This document shows, one piece after another, positions 19,443 to 27,581 of a stretch of 64,000 nt of DNA. Positions within the stretch are counted from its first letter, which is position 1. Every line of letters begins with the position of its first letter. The notes below the pieces were generated by a model. The model was not told where the DNA came from, made no database searches, and worked only from the letters and a program-made list of their open reading frames with translations. Origin of the DNA: an uncultured Winogradskyella sp. (GTDB lineage Bacteria > Bacteroidota > Bacteroidia > Flavobacteriales > Flavobacteriaceae). A program made the translations under genes and the position numbers. The stretch is taken from NCBI RefSeq assembly GCF_947496485.1, contig NZ_CANMCZ010000002.1:494935-558934 (forward strand), read 5' to 3'.

Positions 19443-20009
19443 ATGAAATCATTTAGAAGAAATTCTGCAGCGGTCAATGCAGGATCTATGGCAGACATTG
19501 CCTTTTTGTTACTTATTTTCTTTCTAGTAACTACTACCATTTCTACCGATAAGGGTATTTTAAGACAATTACCTCCTATTTGTGAATCTGGAGAGTGTAC
19601 TGCAGACATTCCCGAACACAACTTATTAAGAATCGCAATGAATGAGAAACAAGAAATTATGATAGACGAAACCATAGTAAAAATAGATGAGGTCGAAAAT
19701 CTTGTTAGTGCGTTTATTGATAATAATGGTCTCAATACTTGCAATTACTGCGAAGGTGAACAATCTGAAGAATCTTCAGACCACCCAAAAAAAGCTGTTA
19801 TATCATTAAGCCACGACGCATTAACTAAGTACAAGTTGTTTATTAAAGTACAAGATGAAATTACTGAAGCTTACTACAACTTAAGAAAGCGCTATGCAAA
19901 ACAAGTCTTTAATAAGGTTCCAAGTCAGTTAGATGAAAACGAGTTGGTGGCAATAAGAAAAGCCTATCCTTTCAAAGTTTCTGAAGTTGCAGTAAAACGA
20001 TCTAATTAG
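19443..20009 (+). CDS. ExbD/TolR-family biopolymer transport protein (solitary)
   Basis: 188 residues with the ExbD layout: short cytoplasmic N-terminus, one membrane helix beginning SMADIAFLLLIFFLVTTT (Asp in the helix is the proton-conducting residue of the family), then a periplasmic domain. The periplasmic part is longer than usual and contains a CNYCEGEQ insert. ExbD normally works with ExbB and TonB to energise outer-membrane transport. Here there is no ExbB or TonB beside it, so it must pair with distant subunits if it is active. The 3' end overlaps the convergent 3D-domain gene by 8 bp. Confidence 0.85.
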   Translation: MKSFRRNSAAVNAGSMADIAFLLLIFFLVTTTISTDKGILRQLPPICESGECTADIPEHNLLRIAMNEKQEIMIDETIVKIDEVENLVSAFIDNNGLNTCNYCEGEQSEESSDHPKKAVISLSHDALTKYKLFIKVQDEITEAYYNLRKRYAKQVFNKVPSQLDENELVAIRKAYPFKVSEVAVKRSN

Positions 20010-20415
20010 ATATTGAATCTTTGGGTTGTATGCAAAACTCGATGTTCACTTTCTTTTTGCCCCATTTTTTTGCTTTTTTCACATCGATTCCCATGTAAAT
20101 ATCAATGCGTTTTCTCCAACGCTTGTTCATTTTATCTTTAACAGTGAATAAACTATCAAAGCCTTCAATTTTCAATTTGGTATTATGAACTAACCCAGAG
20201 TCTAATAAATCTCTTGAAACAGCTATATATCTTAAACCGGGCTTTAAACTATCTCCAAATGCAGTAATATGTGGGTTTTTACTCGTTTGGTATGCCAAAG
20301 AATTATAAGCTGTAGCAGTTACTTCAAATGAATTTTTAACGCAGCCCTCTTCTCTACTATTGCAAGAATAAAAAACTACAACCATAAGAACTAAACTAAG
20401 TATATAATACTTCAT
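20002..20415 (-). CDS. 3D-domain lipoprotein
   Basis: 137 residues with a lipoprotein signal peptide (lipobox VFYSC, Cys near residue 18). The mature part is a 3D domain: VTATAYNSLAYQT, ITAFGDSLKPGLRYIAVSRD, and VKDKMNKRWRKRIDIYMG with its conserved aspartates. This double-psi barrel is found in MltA-type lytic transglycosylases and Rpf-like proteins, so a cell-wall role is likely, but the protein is too short for a complete MltA. Divergent from the peptide gene cluster. Confidence 0.8.
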   Translation of the reverse strand: MKYYILSLVLMVVVFYSCNSREEGCVKNSFEVTATAYNSLAYQTSKNPHITAFGDSLKPGLRYIAVSRDLLDSGLVHNTKLKIEGFDSLFTVKDKMNKRWRKRIDIYMGIDVKKAKKWGKKKVNIEFCIQPKDSISN

Positions 20416-20537
20416 AGTTATAAATATACTGATAATAGTTAAAAATTGTTAAATCATTACCTTGTTTTGCATAGTACTGTAACATTTTCATTTTTCTGTC
20501 GTCTATTAAGTATAAATCAATTAAAAAAACAAAAATC

Positions 20538-20624
20538 ATGAGAACTTTAAACAACAATCAAATTACAAGTACAACTGTAGAAACAAAAAGTTATGCTTGG
20601 AACAACAAAAGACGTTACAGATAA
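20538..20624 (+). CDS. Small peptide, tandem copy 1 (28 aa)
   Basis: ATG at 20538, stop TAA at 20622-20624. The peptide begins MRTLNNNQITST and ends WNNKRRYR, so it has a polar Asn/Thr-rich N-terminus and a strongly basic C-terminus. There is no signal peptide. The leader is A-rich (AAAAAAACAAAAATC), as is usual for Bacteroidota initiation. Too short for standard gene calling. Between copies 1 and 2 two of three codon differences are synonymous, which supports coding. Function unknown. Confidence 0.65.
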   Translation: MRTLNNNQITSTTVETKSYAWNNKRRYR

Positions 20625-20661
20625 AACGTAACAATTCATCAATCAAAAAAAACAAACAATT

Positions 20662-20748
20662 ATGAGAACTTTAAACAACAACCAAATTACAAGTACAACA
20701 GTAGAAACAAAAAGTTATGCTTGGAACAGTAAAAGACGTTACAGATAA
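20662..20748 (+). CDS. Small peptide, tandem copy 2 (28 aa)
   Basis: ATG at 20662, stop at 20746-20748. It differs from copy 1 by one residue (WNNKRRYR to WNSKRRYR) and two silent changes (AAT/AAC, ACT/ACA). It is preceded by the leader AACAAACAATT, shared with copy 3. No family recognised. Confidence 0.65.
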   Translation: MRTLNNNQITSTTVETKSYAWNSKRRYR

Positions 20749-20785
20749 AACGTAACAATTCATCAATCAAAAAAATCAAACAATT

Positions 20786-20857
20786 ATGAGAACTTTATCA
20801 AAAATTGTCAATACATCTAACAGTTTAGATGATGACTTAGAAACTATTAAAACCTGA
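20786..20857 (+). CDS. Small peptide, tandem copy 3, divergent (23 aa)
   Basis: ATG at 20786, TGA at 20855-20857. It shares the leader and MRTL start with copies 1 and 2 but continues SKIVNTSNSLDDDLETIKT, acidic instead of basic. A conserved start with a changed body suggests either a related peptide with a different role or a decayed or recombined copy. Confidence 0.5.
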   Translation: MRTLSKIVNTSNSLDDDLETIKT

Positions 20858-20893
20858 TTAATATGCACATCAGAACAAACAATTATTTAAACT

Positions 20894-20931
20894 AAAAAGT
20901 CAGTTTCATAAATAAAGAAACTGACTTTTTT
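20894..20931. terminator. Terminator of the peptide cluster (bidirectional)
   Basis: Perfect 14-bp stem AAAAAGTCAGTTTC (20894-20907) with GAAACTGACTTTTT (20917-20930), 9-nt loop and T-run. It lies between the peptide genes (+) and the serine endopeptidase stop (20953, -), so it can end both transcripts. Confidence 0.9.
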
Positions 20932-20952
20932 AATATTATAATTTTGATGAAA

Positions 20953-23265
20953 TTATTTTTTAATAATTTTCCTTGTAATTGAACTTGATGCACTATTTAA
21001 CTTTACAAAATATATACCTCCTTGGAATGAGGACATATCAATTACATGCGTTTTGTTAGATGCTAAATTACCACTAGAAACATTTTGACCCAAAGTGTTA
21101 AAAATTTGATAATCAATATCTTCATTAATATTACTAAGTGAAATATTCAGATCATCTCTAACCGGATTCGGATAAAAACCAATTAAATTTTCTAAACTAA
21201 CGTCATCAATACTTAAAGGATCTTGAGCATTGAATATTACAGCTTCACTAGTACCAAAATCACCTCCTGCAATGATAACATTACCATTTTCATCTTCAAG
21301 ATTATAAGATCCAATACCATAAGCACAACAGATACCATCATCTGCTGAATCTGTAATAGTAAATGTATAGCAGTCATCAAAAGCAGGTATTGTTATCATT
21401 TCTTGATATACTGTTGCATTAGCATAAGCTGAAGAAGGCCCACTGCTAACTACTGTACCTAAACTATTTCTAAGCTCCCAACCTGTCTCATAACCATAAT
21501 TATCTGTTGTGATATTAAAAACAATTTGAGAAGTTGCATAAGATGGTGATACATCAAAGTTGAAGACAAAAACATCGTTAGAGGTGTTCTCATCTGTATT
21601 ATTATTTGGATTAGTTACAGAAACAGTAAACGTATGGCTTCCAGGACTTAAGTTGCTATAGCTTGGCGTAGCAATAACTTCTGAACCGTTATTAGCTAGA
21701 TTTCCTGTCCAGTTAACTGTCGTGCTAGATTCAGAGTCAATATAATAAGAGATATCTGCTGATGTTAAATTCAAATTTCCAGGATTTAATAAGGTTACAG
21801 ACGGTACAAAATCATCATTACATAGTTCTGTAGAATTTCCTGAACCAATACTAACTCTTGCATCTATATCATAAGTTTCTAAAGGAGGGAATTGACCTAA
21901 AACTTCTACACCAGAGTTAGATGGGTCTAACCATTCTTTTAATCTTGTTGCGGTTGTGCTTCCAAAATCCCAAGCTACACCAAAACGACCATAATAATCG
22001 TGTTGACCATTGTTAGATGTTCCATTACAAGCGGCTTGACCACCTGATAGCATACCAATTAAGTGCCCCGTTTCATTAAATAATCCTGAACCAGAAGAAC
22101 CAGGTTCTGTTACACCAAGTTCCCACTGATCTATATACCACATTTTTGTATTTGGAACTTCAAAATTAACATTTGCTCTGTAGGCACCATCATCTTCTCT
22201 ACACACCTTTTGAATATCACCACTTGGATGATGAATTCCAAAATTTACAGCAGGGACATCAGTTGTAGATCTATTCCAACCTGCCCAAACTAAATTATCT
22301 TCATTGGCAGTAAAAAAGCTAGTATCAGTAATTTCTACTAGTTCCATATCCGACTCAGAACTATTAGCCCTTAAAATAGAACCACTTACAGTTTGATTGA
22401 ATGAACCATTCGGACTAGCCGCTGTTGTAGAACATGATGGATTAGGACTTCTCCAGTTAAAACGAAATGCCCAACTACCTTCACCTCCACGACAGTGATT
22501 CGCAGTCATAAAATATGCTTTGCCATCATTATTAGTATTGTTAACAAGCGTACCAGAACAATTCCCTGTACCACCAACTACAATCATAGCAGATGCTGCC
22601 TTCACCTCCTCTTTTCTTGTGTCTAACTGAAAAGGATCTGATGCTGGTGTGATATCACAATCTACATCTTGGTTACAATCACCAGAATCACCTAAAGCTT
22701 TCTCATAAGTTGCTGTAGTACGATAACCATGTACAACGGAACCAACAGTGATTTTAGCTTCACCTACAACATTTGCTGGCTGATAATATTCAATATAAGC
22801 ATGGTTACCTTCAACTAGCCAAGTTCCTAAAACTTCTTCAGGATTATTATTATGGTGTGTAAACGGTCTCAACAAATCTGTCTTTTCTTTATTATATACA
22901 TAAAGTTTAGCACCAACAGGAATTTTAAAAACATCAAACAAAAAATTTATTGAATAAGCTCCTTCTGAAGTGTAAGCCATTCTCCAAATTCGGTCTCCAT
23001 TTTCTAAAGTCGTCCACTTACCTACTTCATTAAAATCGTGATCCACATATATATCATGGCCAAATCGCCAAGGAATAGATTTATTTTTATCATTGATCTT
23101 ATCTTCATCTTGTAATTTCTTTAAATCAAATGAAGCAAGTTTGTGTGGTTTTACATCGGTTAGATTATTTAAAGCCCAACTAGGTGGCTTAACTTCATCT
23201 GGTATCTCTTGGGCAAATGACAATGTAACAAACAATGCCATTACATAAAGTAAATTTAATTTCAT
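20953..23265 (-). CDS. Secreted trypsin-like (lysyl endopeptidase-type) serine protease with T9SS sorting domain
   Basis: 770 residues from the ATG at 23265, where the signal peptide MKLNLLYVMALFVTLSFAQ begins; an upstream GTG/TTG extension is unlikely. An N-terminal prosegment (about 20-215) precedes a chymotrypsin-fold protease with H257 (MTANHC), D306 (SESDMELVEI) and S391 (PGSSGSGLF). Bacteroidota lysyl endopeptidases share this pattern. After it come CARDB-like and beta-sandwich modules (about 480-690) and a C-terminal Por sorting domain (IGFYPNPVRDDL ... GGIYFVKLNSASSSITRKIIKK region). It is probably exported and used to digest external protein. Lys specificity is not proven. Confidence 0.87.
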   Translation of the reverse strand: MKLNLLYVMALFVTLSFAQEIPDEVKPPSWALNNLTDVKPHKLASFDLKKLQDEDKINDKNKSIPWRFGHDIYVDHDFNEVGKWTTLENGDRIWRMAYTSEGAYSINFLFDVFKIPVGAKLYVYNKEKTDLLRPFTHHNNNPEEVLGTWLVEGNHAYIEYYQPANVVGEAKITVGSVVHGYRTTATYEKALGDSGDCNQDVDCDITPASDPFQLDTRKEEVKAASAMIVVGGTGNCSGTLVNNTNNDGKAYFMTANHCRGGEGSWAFRFNWRSPNPSCSTTAASPNGSFNQTVSGSILRANSSESDMELVEITDTSFFTANEDNLVWAGWNRSTTDVPAVNFGIHHPSGDIQKVCREDDGAYRANVNFEVPNTKMWYIDQWELGVTEPGSSGSGLFNETGHLIGMLSGGQAACNGTSNNGQHDYYGRFGVAWDFGSTTATRLKEWLDPSNSGVEVLGQFPPLETYDIDARVSIGSGNSTELCNDDFVPSVTLLNPGNLNLTSADISYYIDSESSTTVNWTGNLANNGSEVIATPSYSNLSPGSHTFTVSVTNPNNNTDENTSNDVFVFNFDVSPSYATSQIVFNITTDNYGYETGWELRNSLGTVVSSGPSSAYANATVYQEMITIPAFDDCYTFTITDSADDGICCAYGIGSYNLEDENGNVIIAGGDFGTSEAVIFNAQDPLSIDDVSLENLIGFYPNPVRDDLNISLSNINEDIDYQIFNTLGQNVSSGNLASNKTHVIDMSSFQGGIYFVKLNSASSSITRKIIKK

Positions 23266-23455
23266 ATTAGCTTTTTTTTTATTTAGAATGACTAAAATTA
23301 ACACATTATATGTGATTACCATAGCCTATATTTTAAGATTCCTTTAACAATAGATTAAATGCATATAAATCCGATTAAGTGCTTTGAGGTGATTAAAGGA
23401 TTTTAAGACTTTGTTTAAGATAAAAATCTATTTACTTTTAAAAAAACTACGTTTT

Positions 23456-24754
23456 ATGTATCACAAGACCATTATAATCTTTTTAATCCCTTTAGTGTTA
23501 GTAATGAATTGCAAATCTGAAATTTCTGAAGAAAATCAGCTAATAGAAAATGCTAAAGGTATCCATGAACGTGTCATTACCTTAGACACACATTGCGATA
23601 TAAACGTAAAGAATTTTACGGATTCACTTAATTATACTCAAGATTTAGACACTCAAATCACTTTACCAAAAATGAAAGTTGGTGGTTTAGATGTCGCTTG
23701 GCTCATTGTTTACACTGGTCAGGATTCATTAACAAAGACTGGCTACGAAAAAGCTTATGACAATGCCATGTCTAAATTTAATGCCATCCACAAGCTGGTA
23801 AATGATATTGCACCAGATGATATTGAATTAGCTGTAACCTCTGATGATGTTATACGCATTAATGCAAAAGGCAAAAAAGTTGCCATGATAGGTATTGAAA
23901 ACGGTTATCCTATTGGGTTAGACATCAATAATGTTGAAAAATTTTATAAGCTTGGCGCACGCTATATGTCCTTGTCTCATAATGGTCATAGTCAACTTTG
24001 CGATAGTAACACTGGCGAACGTGATAGTATTTGGTTGCATAATGGTTTAAGTGATTTTGGAAAAATAGTTCTTAAAGAAATGAATCGTGTTGGAATGATG
24101 ATCGATGTATCGCATCCATCAAAAGAATCTATGAAACAAATGATAGAACTCACTAAAGCTCCTATAATTGCCTCACACTCTTCTGCCAGAGCTTTATGTA
24201 ATCATAGTAGAAATTTAGATGACGAACAATTAGGTTGGTTAAAAGAAAATGGTGGTGTTGTACAGACTGTGGCTTTTAAATCGTATTTAAATACTGAAAA
24301 GTATGAAGCTCGAGACAAGGTTCTGCATAAACTAAGAAAAGAAGTCATGGATTCTTTGGGAACACCTATTATTGAACGTGGTGAAATTGCTAATATCTCT
24401 GAAACTGAGCGTGAGGCTTATTACAGTAATTTTATAAAAATGAGAGTTATTGTTAAGGAGAAATCTAAATCAATGCCAGACTTACCACCTGCTGTAGATG
24501 TAACTGATTTCGTTAACCACATAGATTATTTAGTAGAAAAAATTGGAATTGACCATGTTGGTATAAGTAGTGATTTTGATGGTGGTGGCGGAATTGAAGG
24601 TTGGTCTGATGCGTCCGAAACCTTTAATGTGACTTTAGAATTAGTAAAACGTGGTTATACTGAAGCTCAAATTGAACAACTTTGGAGTGGTAATTTGTTA
24701 AGGGTTTTAGATGAAGTTGAGGCTGTGGCTGAAGAGATTCAATCTAAAGAGTAA
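23456..24754 (+). CDS. Membrane dipeptidase, M19 family, lipoprotein
   Basis: 432 residues from the ATG at 23456 (an upstream TTG at 23411 would put 15 residues before the signal peptide). The lipobox LVMNC gives a lipoprotein of the envelope. The M19 zinc ligands are visible: DTHCDI, IGIENGYPI, SLSHNGHSQL and IASHSSARAL, with a late GISSDFDGGGG loop. The family hydrolyses dipeptides (including D-residue-containing ones). Next to a secreted endopeptidase, this suggests a peptide-scavenging role, though the genes are divergent. Confidence 0.9.
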   Translation: MYHKTIIIFLIPLVLVMNCKSEISEENQLIENAKGIHERVITLDTHCDINVKNFTDSLNYTQDLDTQITLPKMKVGGLDVAWLIVYTGQDSLTKTGYEKAYDNAMSKFNAIHKLVNDIAPDDIELAVTSDDVIRINAKGKKVAMIGIENGYPIGLDINNVEKFYKLGARYMSLSHNGHSQLCDSNTGERDSIWLHNGLSDFGKIVLKEMNRVGMMIDVSHPSKESMKQMIELTKAPIIASHSSARALCNHSRNLDDEQLGWLKENGGVVQTVAFKSYLNTEKYEARDKVLHKLRKEVMDSLGTPIIERGEIANISETEREAYYSNFIKMRVIVKEKSKSMPDLPPAVDVTDFVNHIDYLVEKIGIDHVGISSDFDGGGGIEGWSDASETFNVTLELVKRGYTEAQIEQLWSGNLLRVLDEVEAVAEEIQSKE

Positions 24755-24798
24755 TTATGTTAATTACTTGGCATTAATATAAACATACCATCAAACTA

Positions 24799-25398
24799 AT
24801 GGAAAACGAATTTGCAAAAGTAATGTCTGAAAGGACAGATGAAGAACTAATAAAAATTGTAACTGTAGAAAGAACAAGTTATAACCCAAAAGCAATCGAA
24901 GCAGCAGATGAAGAAATTGAAAACCGGAATATTGATACATCTGAATTTAAAAAGATTAGAGAAAAAGTGACAACGGAAAAAGAACAAAGGGAAAAAGTTG
25001 ACTCAAATATTGTTAGTTCTGGAATAAGATTTTTACATTATATAATTGACTTTACCATTACCTATTTATTGATTTTAATAATATTTATAATTCTAGGACT
25101 TTTTATAAACCCAACTTCGAACAGCTTTATTGGTAGTTTATTGACTCTTATAACAGTTCTCGGAACTTTCTTTGCATATTATTCAGTAATGGAAATAAAG
25201 TTTCAAAAAACAATTGGCAAATTTATTACTAAAACTAAAGTTGTAAAAATAGATGGAAATAAACCAACAGCTTCTGAAATTATAATTAGAACTATAAGCC
25301 GATTAATTCCCTTTGATGGAATTTCATACTTATTTGTAAAAAATGGATTGCATGATTATTTATCAAAGACAAAAGTGATAAAAGACACCCCAAAATAA
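24799..25398 (+). CDS. RDD-family membrane protein (possible dispersed cassette gene)
   Basis: 199 residues. A soluble helical N-terminus (1-70) precedes an RDD domain: RFLHYIIDFTITY (first R and D), membrane helices about 78-100 and 110-130, TIGKFITKTKVV and ISRLIPFDGISYLF. The RDD family is functionally unclear and sometimes linked to ion transport. The gene sits between TTGGCA (24768) and a half palindrome beginning GCCAAC (25408), as a recombination cassette would. Confidence 0.8.
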   Translation: MENEFAKVMSERTDEELIKIVTVERTSYNPKAIEAADEEIENRNIDTSEFKKIREKVTTEKEQREKVDSNIVSSGIRFLHYIIDFTITYLLILIIFIILGLFINPTSNSFIGSLLTLITVLGTFFAYYSVMEIKFQKTIGKFITKTKVVKIDGNKPTASEIIIRTISRLIPFDGISYLFVKNGLHDYLSKTKVIKDTPK

Positions 25399-25407
25399 AA
25401 TACTATT

Positions 25408-25432
25408 GCCAACAACGAGTATAATTAATTGC
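25408..25432 (+). repeat. Lone left half of a cassette palindrome
   Basis: The sequence GCCAAC followed by AACGAGTATAATTAATTGC ends just before the stop of the E1 gene. Its TATAATTAATTGC part is identical to the left arm of the palindrome at 62043. No right half follows. TTGGCA at 24768, before the RDD gene, is complementary to the GCCAA at its end. Confidence 0.55.
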
Positions 25433-25433
25433 T

Positions 25434-27434
25434 TCAATAACCCAACAATTCTCTCAAAGCACCTTCAAACTTACCTTTAGCCATATACTGATCTTCTAAA
25501 TGTCCAATAAATGGAATAGGTGTTTCCATACTTGCTACACGCTTAACTGGTGCATCTAAGTATTCAAAACAGTTTTCCATTAGCATCGCAGAAATATCAC
25601 TCGCAATACCACCAAATAGAGAATCTTCTTGAAGAATAATTGCACGCCCTGTTTTCTTTACAGAATTGTAAATAGAGTCTTTATCTAACGGTTGTAATGT
25701 TCTTAAATCAATTAAATCTGCAGATATATCAGTATTATTTTCTAAAGTTTCTAAAGCCCAATGCACTCCAGCTCCATAAGAAATAATAGTTACAGCATTG
25801 CCTTCTTTTAAAAGTGTAGCTTTACCAAATGGTAATGTATAATAATCTGTAGGTACCTCTTGTCTAATACTTCTATATAAGGCCTTATGCTCAAAAAATA
25901 GCACAGGATTTGGGTCATTAATAGCTGTAGCTAACAACCCTTTTGCATCGTAAGGAAATGCTGGATATACTACTTTTAAACCTGGTGTTTTAGTGAACCA
26001 AGCTTCATTAGTTTGCGAATGAAATGGACCAGCTGCTACACCTCCACCACAAGGCATTCTAAGTACAACATCTGCTTGTTGTTGCCATCTGTAATGAGAT
26101 TTTGCTAAATAGTTTACTACAGGATTAAAACCAGAGGTTACAAAATCTGCAAACTGCATTTCTACAACAGCTTTCATACCAGCAATAGATAAGCCCATAC
26201 CAGCTTCTACTATTGCAGATTCACAAATAGGTGTGTTACGTACTCTTTCTTTACCAAACTGCTTTACAAAACCTTCAGTGATTTTAAATACACCACCATA
26301 TTCAGCAATATCTTGCCCCATTATTATTAAGTCTTTGTGTTTTTCCATAGACTGCTTTAAGCCTTGAGAAATAGCGTCAACTAAACGTAATTCTTTTGTT
26401 TCTTTATTGGGTGCAACTTCTTTATAATCAAATGATTTATAAACATCATTTAATTCTGTAGTTTCATCAGGTATAATATCAGATTCTGCATAAGCAGATT
26501 CTAAAGATATTTCTATTTCTTTCTTGATTTCTGCATTATAAGCTTCGTCTATTTCTGCAGTCAATATTTTTTTACTGAACAGATAGCTTCTAAAGTTTTC
26601 TATTGGATCTTTAGCTTCCCATTCTGCTATCAATTCTTTTGGTACATACTTAGTGCCACTAGCCTCCTCGTGCCCACGTCTTCTGAACGTTTCGAATTCA
26701 ATAAGAATAGGCCTAGGTCGTTTTCTTATGCTTTCTACTAATTTTTTAACCTTAGTATAAGTTTCTATAATATTATTACCATCTAAGACAAAAGCTTCAA
26801 TACCATAACCTTTTCCTCTATCTGCTAAATGTTTACAATGATACTGTTCGTTAGTAGGTGTAGAAAGCCCATAACCGTTATTTTCTATGCAAAACATTAC
26901 TGGTAATTGCCAAACAGAAGCTACATTAAGTGCTTCGTGAAAATCTCCTTCACTTGTTCCTCCTTCACCAGTAAACACAGCTGTTACCTTCCCGTTTTTC
27001 TTCAAAAGATTTGCTAAGGCTATACCATCTGCAACACCCAATTGTGGTCCAAGATGAGATATCATACCAACAATATTGTACTCTTGTGTACCAAAATGAA
27101 ACGAACGATCTCTACCTTTTGTGAATCCACTCGCCTTTCCTTGCCATTGGCAAAATAAACGATGTAACGGAATCTCTCTTGTTGTAAATACACCAAGATT
27201 TCGGTGCATTGGCAAAATATACTCACTAGGCTTTAAAGCCATAGTAACTCCAACAGAAATAGCTTCTTGCCCAATACCAGAAAACCATTTTGACACTTTA
27301 CCTTGACGAAGTAGAATTAGCATTTTTTCTTCAATAAGTCGAGGTTTCAGCATATTGTAATAAAGCTTAAGCAAACCTTTATCACTTAAATTTCTTTTAT
27401 CAAAGTCTATATTGCTTTTCGTAATTGTAGGCAT
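25434..27434 (-). CDS. 2-oxoacid dehydrogenase E1, fused alpha and beta subunits (branched-chain type)
   Basis: 666 residues from the ATG at 27434; a TTG 15 bp upstream is less likely. The N-terminal half is the E1 alpha domain with the thiamin diphosphate motif FTGEGGTSEGDFHEALNVAS...IENNG. The C-terminal half is E1 beta (LRLVDAISQGLKQSM, GAGVHWALETL). Such fused E1 proteins in Bacteroidota act in the branched-chain 2-oxoacid dehydrogenase complex, which makes acyl-CoA starters for iso-fatty acids. E2 and E3 are not in the window. The 2-oxoisovalerate assignment is from family resemblance. Confidence 0.88.
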   Translation of the reverse strand: MPTITKSNIDFDKRNLSDKGLLKLYYNMLKPRLIEEKMLILLRQGKVSKWFSGIGQEAISVGVTMALKPSEYILPMHRNLGVFTTREIPLHRLFCQWQGKASGFTKGRDRSFHFGTQEYNIVGMISHLGPQLGVADGIALANLLKKNGKVTAVFTGEGGTSEGDFHEALNVASVWQLPVMFCIENNGYGLSTPTNEQYHCKHLADRGKGYGIEAFVLDGNNIIETYTKVKKLVESIRKRPRPILIEFETFRRRGHEEASGTKYVPKELIAEWEAKDPIENFRSYLFSKKILTAEIDEAYNAEIKKEIEISLESAYAESDIIPDETTELNDVYKSFDYKEVAPNKETKELRLVDAISQGLKQSMEKHKDLIIMGQDIAEYGGVFKITEGFVKQFGKERVRNTPICESAIVEAGMGLSIAGMKAVVEMQFADFVTSGFNPVVNYLAKSHYRWQQQADVVLRMPCGGGVAAGPFHSQTNEAWFTKTPGLKVVYPAFPYDAKGLLATAINDPNPVLFFEHKALYRSIRQEVPTDYYTLPFGKATLLKEGNAVTIISYGAGVHWALETLENNTDISADLIDLRTLQPLDKDSIYNSVKKTGRAIILQEDSLFGGIASDISAMLMENCFEYLDAPVKRVASMETPIPFIGHLEDQYMAKGKFEGALRELLGY

Positions 27435-27543
27435 AAGTTCTTCTTTCAATGATACATCAAATGTAAATAAAATTGCTTCAATATGGTAGAATGAGCTTCA
27501 AATAGTAAATAAATCCGACCTAATTTTTTAATACTATTTTCGC

Positions 27544-27551
27544 TAACTTTG
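27544..27551 (+). promoter_or_regulatory. Candidate -7 element for the oxygenase gene
   Basis: TAACTTTG fits TAnnTTTG and lies 30 bp before the ATG at 27582. No clear -33 element at the normal spacing. Confidence 0.4.
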
Positions 27552-27581
27552 TATATTGTTGAAAATTTAAATTTAAATCCA

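Larger units (their letters stand above)
20538..20857 (+). repeat. 124-bp tandem repeat carrying small peptide genes
   Basis: The three start codons lie at 20538, 20662 and 20786, exactly 124 bp apart. Units 1 and 2 are nearly identical over the whole period. Unit 3 keeps the spacer (AACGTAACAATTCATCAATC then an A-rich tract) and the first four codons, then diverges. The region ends in a terminator at 20894-20931, so it reads as one + strand transcript of about 350-400 nt. Confidence 0.9.

Noticed and set aside
19421..19744. Minus-strand ORF of 107 codons
   Set aside because: It is antisense to the ExbD gene, whose reading is supported by family motifs.
20538..20857. CRISPR or simple satellite array
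   Set aside because: The period is 124 bp with coding content, shared start codons and a terminator; there are no short repeats with unique spacers.
25434..27434. Pyruvate dehydrogenase E1
   Set aside because: The fused alpha-beta form points to the branched-chain 2-oxoacid enzyme in Bacteroidota, although pyruvate use cannot be excluded.
27450..27548. Extended starts (TTG) for the E1 and oxygenase genes
   Set aside because: Both would use TTG although an ATG lies a few codons downstream, and the oxygenase one falls on a -7 promoter element.
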